Part shown: positions 6,501 to 6,949 of the stretch, in pieces
Position numbering within the stretch: position 1 is the first letter of the stretch
Layout: the number at the start of each line of letters is the position of its first letter
NCBI GenBank assembly: GCA_002254765.1
Contig: NJDV01000064.1
Coordinates: 1 to 6,949, forward strand
From: Thermoplasmatales archaeon ex4484_36
GTDB lineage: Archaea; Thermoplasmatota; Penumbrarchaeia; Penumbrarchaeales; EX4484-36
DNA length: 6,949 nucleotides
Direction: 5' to 3'
The notes under the pieces: model-generated
The model's input: the letters and a program-made list of their open reading frames with translations, nothing else
What the model was told of the DNA's origin: nothing
Databases searched by the model: none
Translations under genes and position numbers: made by a program

Positions 6501-6949
6501 ATGAGGTACCAGTACATCCCCAAAAAAATAGGCGAGATCCAGTTTGCCTTGCTCTCGCCAGATGAGATCAGGAAGATGTCCGCCACCAAAATAATAACCG
6601 CAGACACCTACGATGATGACGGTTTTCCAATAGAGATGGGCCTTATGGACACACACCTAGGGGTCATAGAGCCAGGGCTTAGGTGTAAGACCTGTGGCAA
6701 AAAGGTTGACGAGTGCCCGGGGCATTTCGGACACATAGACCTAGCTCTTCCTGTCATTCATGTGGGTTACACCAAGAAGATCAAGGATTTTCTCCAGTGC
6801 ACCTGCCGCTCCTGCGGGAGGATTCTTCTGACCGAGGACAAAATAAATGACGTGAAGAAGAAAATAGAGGAGTTGGGGGACATCTCCCGGAACGCACTGA
6901 AACTGGACCCAATAGTCAGCGAGGTCATCTCCATGGCATCCTCCACCAG
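6501..6949 (+). CDS. rpoA1: DNA-directed RNA polymerase subunit A' (N-terminal 149 codons, cut by window end)
   Basis: A' is the largest-subunit N-terminal part (bacterial beta', eukaryotic Rpb1), carrying the clamp and, further on, the NADFDGD catalytic loop, which lies beyond this window. The visible residues include [43 protein letters not shown] and [19 protein letters not shown], all hallmark clamp-core sequence. A zinc site is formed by C62, C65, C72 and H75. A second one begins with C102 and C105, whose partners lie downstream. ATG 6501 is set by the AAGGAGG at 6485-6491. The gene is co-directional with rpoB and almost certainly in one operon. No anomaly is seen in this part. Confidence 0.97.
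   Translation, partial: MRYQYIPKKIGEIQFALLSPDEIRKMSATKIITADTYDDDGFPIEMGLMDTHLGVIEPGLRCKTCGKKVDECPGHFGHIDLALPVIHVGYTKKIKDFLQCTCRSCGRILLTEDKINDVKKKIEELGDISRNALKLDPIVSEVISMASST

Noticed and set aside
5979..6656. Minus-strand open frame (225 codons) opposite the rpoB end and rpoA1 start
   Set aside because: It spans two well-identified genes and their junction on the other strand and shows no family signature.

Overview
The window is archaeal chromosomal DNA. RNA polymerase genes are in the archaeal order rpoH (remnant) - rpoB - rpoA1 (start only). There are type 2 methionine aminopeptidase and archaeal-style purM and tsaC genes, TATA/box A-like promoters and two archaeal tRNAs. RpoB is one uninterrupted 1141-residue protein, not the split B'/B'' pair of many methanogens. 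Its N-terminus, with a long SFNDFIPT...[16 protein letters not shown] segment, suggests a euryarchaeon of the Thermoplasmata / Methanomassiliicoccales side. That placement is inference from remembered family features, not from a search.

Layout. Positions 1-151 hold no gene: there are two strong inverted repeats and an isolated tRNA T-arm-like sequence. A tRNA-Leu(CAG) gene lies on the minus strand at 152-235. Its upstream side shares a palindromic, AT-rich promoter region with the plus-strand genes. From 327 to 2659 a tight plus-strand operon carries tsaC (t6A tRNA modification), a type 2 methionine aminopeptidase and purM (purine synthesis). About 200 bases without a protein gene follow (2660-2857), with T-tracts, TATA-like boxes and a GC-rich hairpin that may be a small RNA. 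A tRNA-Lys(TTT) gene (2858-2964) has a 30-nt insert in its D-loop that folds as a bulge-helix-bulge intron. It runs with no visible promoter of its own in between into the polymerase operon: an rpoH remnant (from 3005), complete rpoB (3060-6485) and the first 149 codons of rpoA1 (from 6501, cut by the window end).

The most striking property is a run of four consecutive essential-type genes (tsaC, the aminopeptidase, purM, rpoH) that each look as if one internal piece were missing, with the reading frame changing at the junction. The flanking coding sequence is otherwise clean and free of scattered stop codons. rpoB and the visible part of rpoA1 show nothing of the kind. This is either an assembly/sequencing artefact or a very recent cluster of deletions, and it must be settled before any biology is read into it. 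The best-supported unusual biology is the non-canonical D-loop intron of tRNA-Lys.
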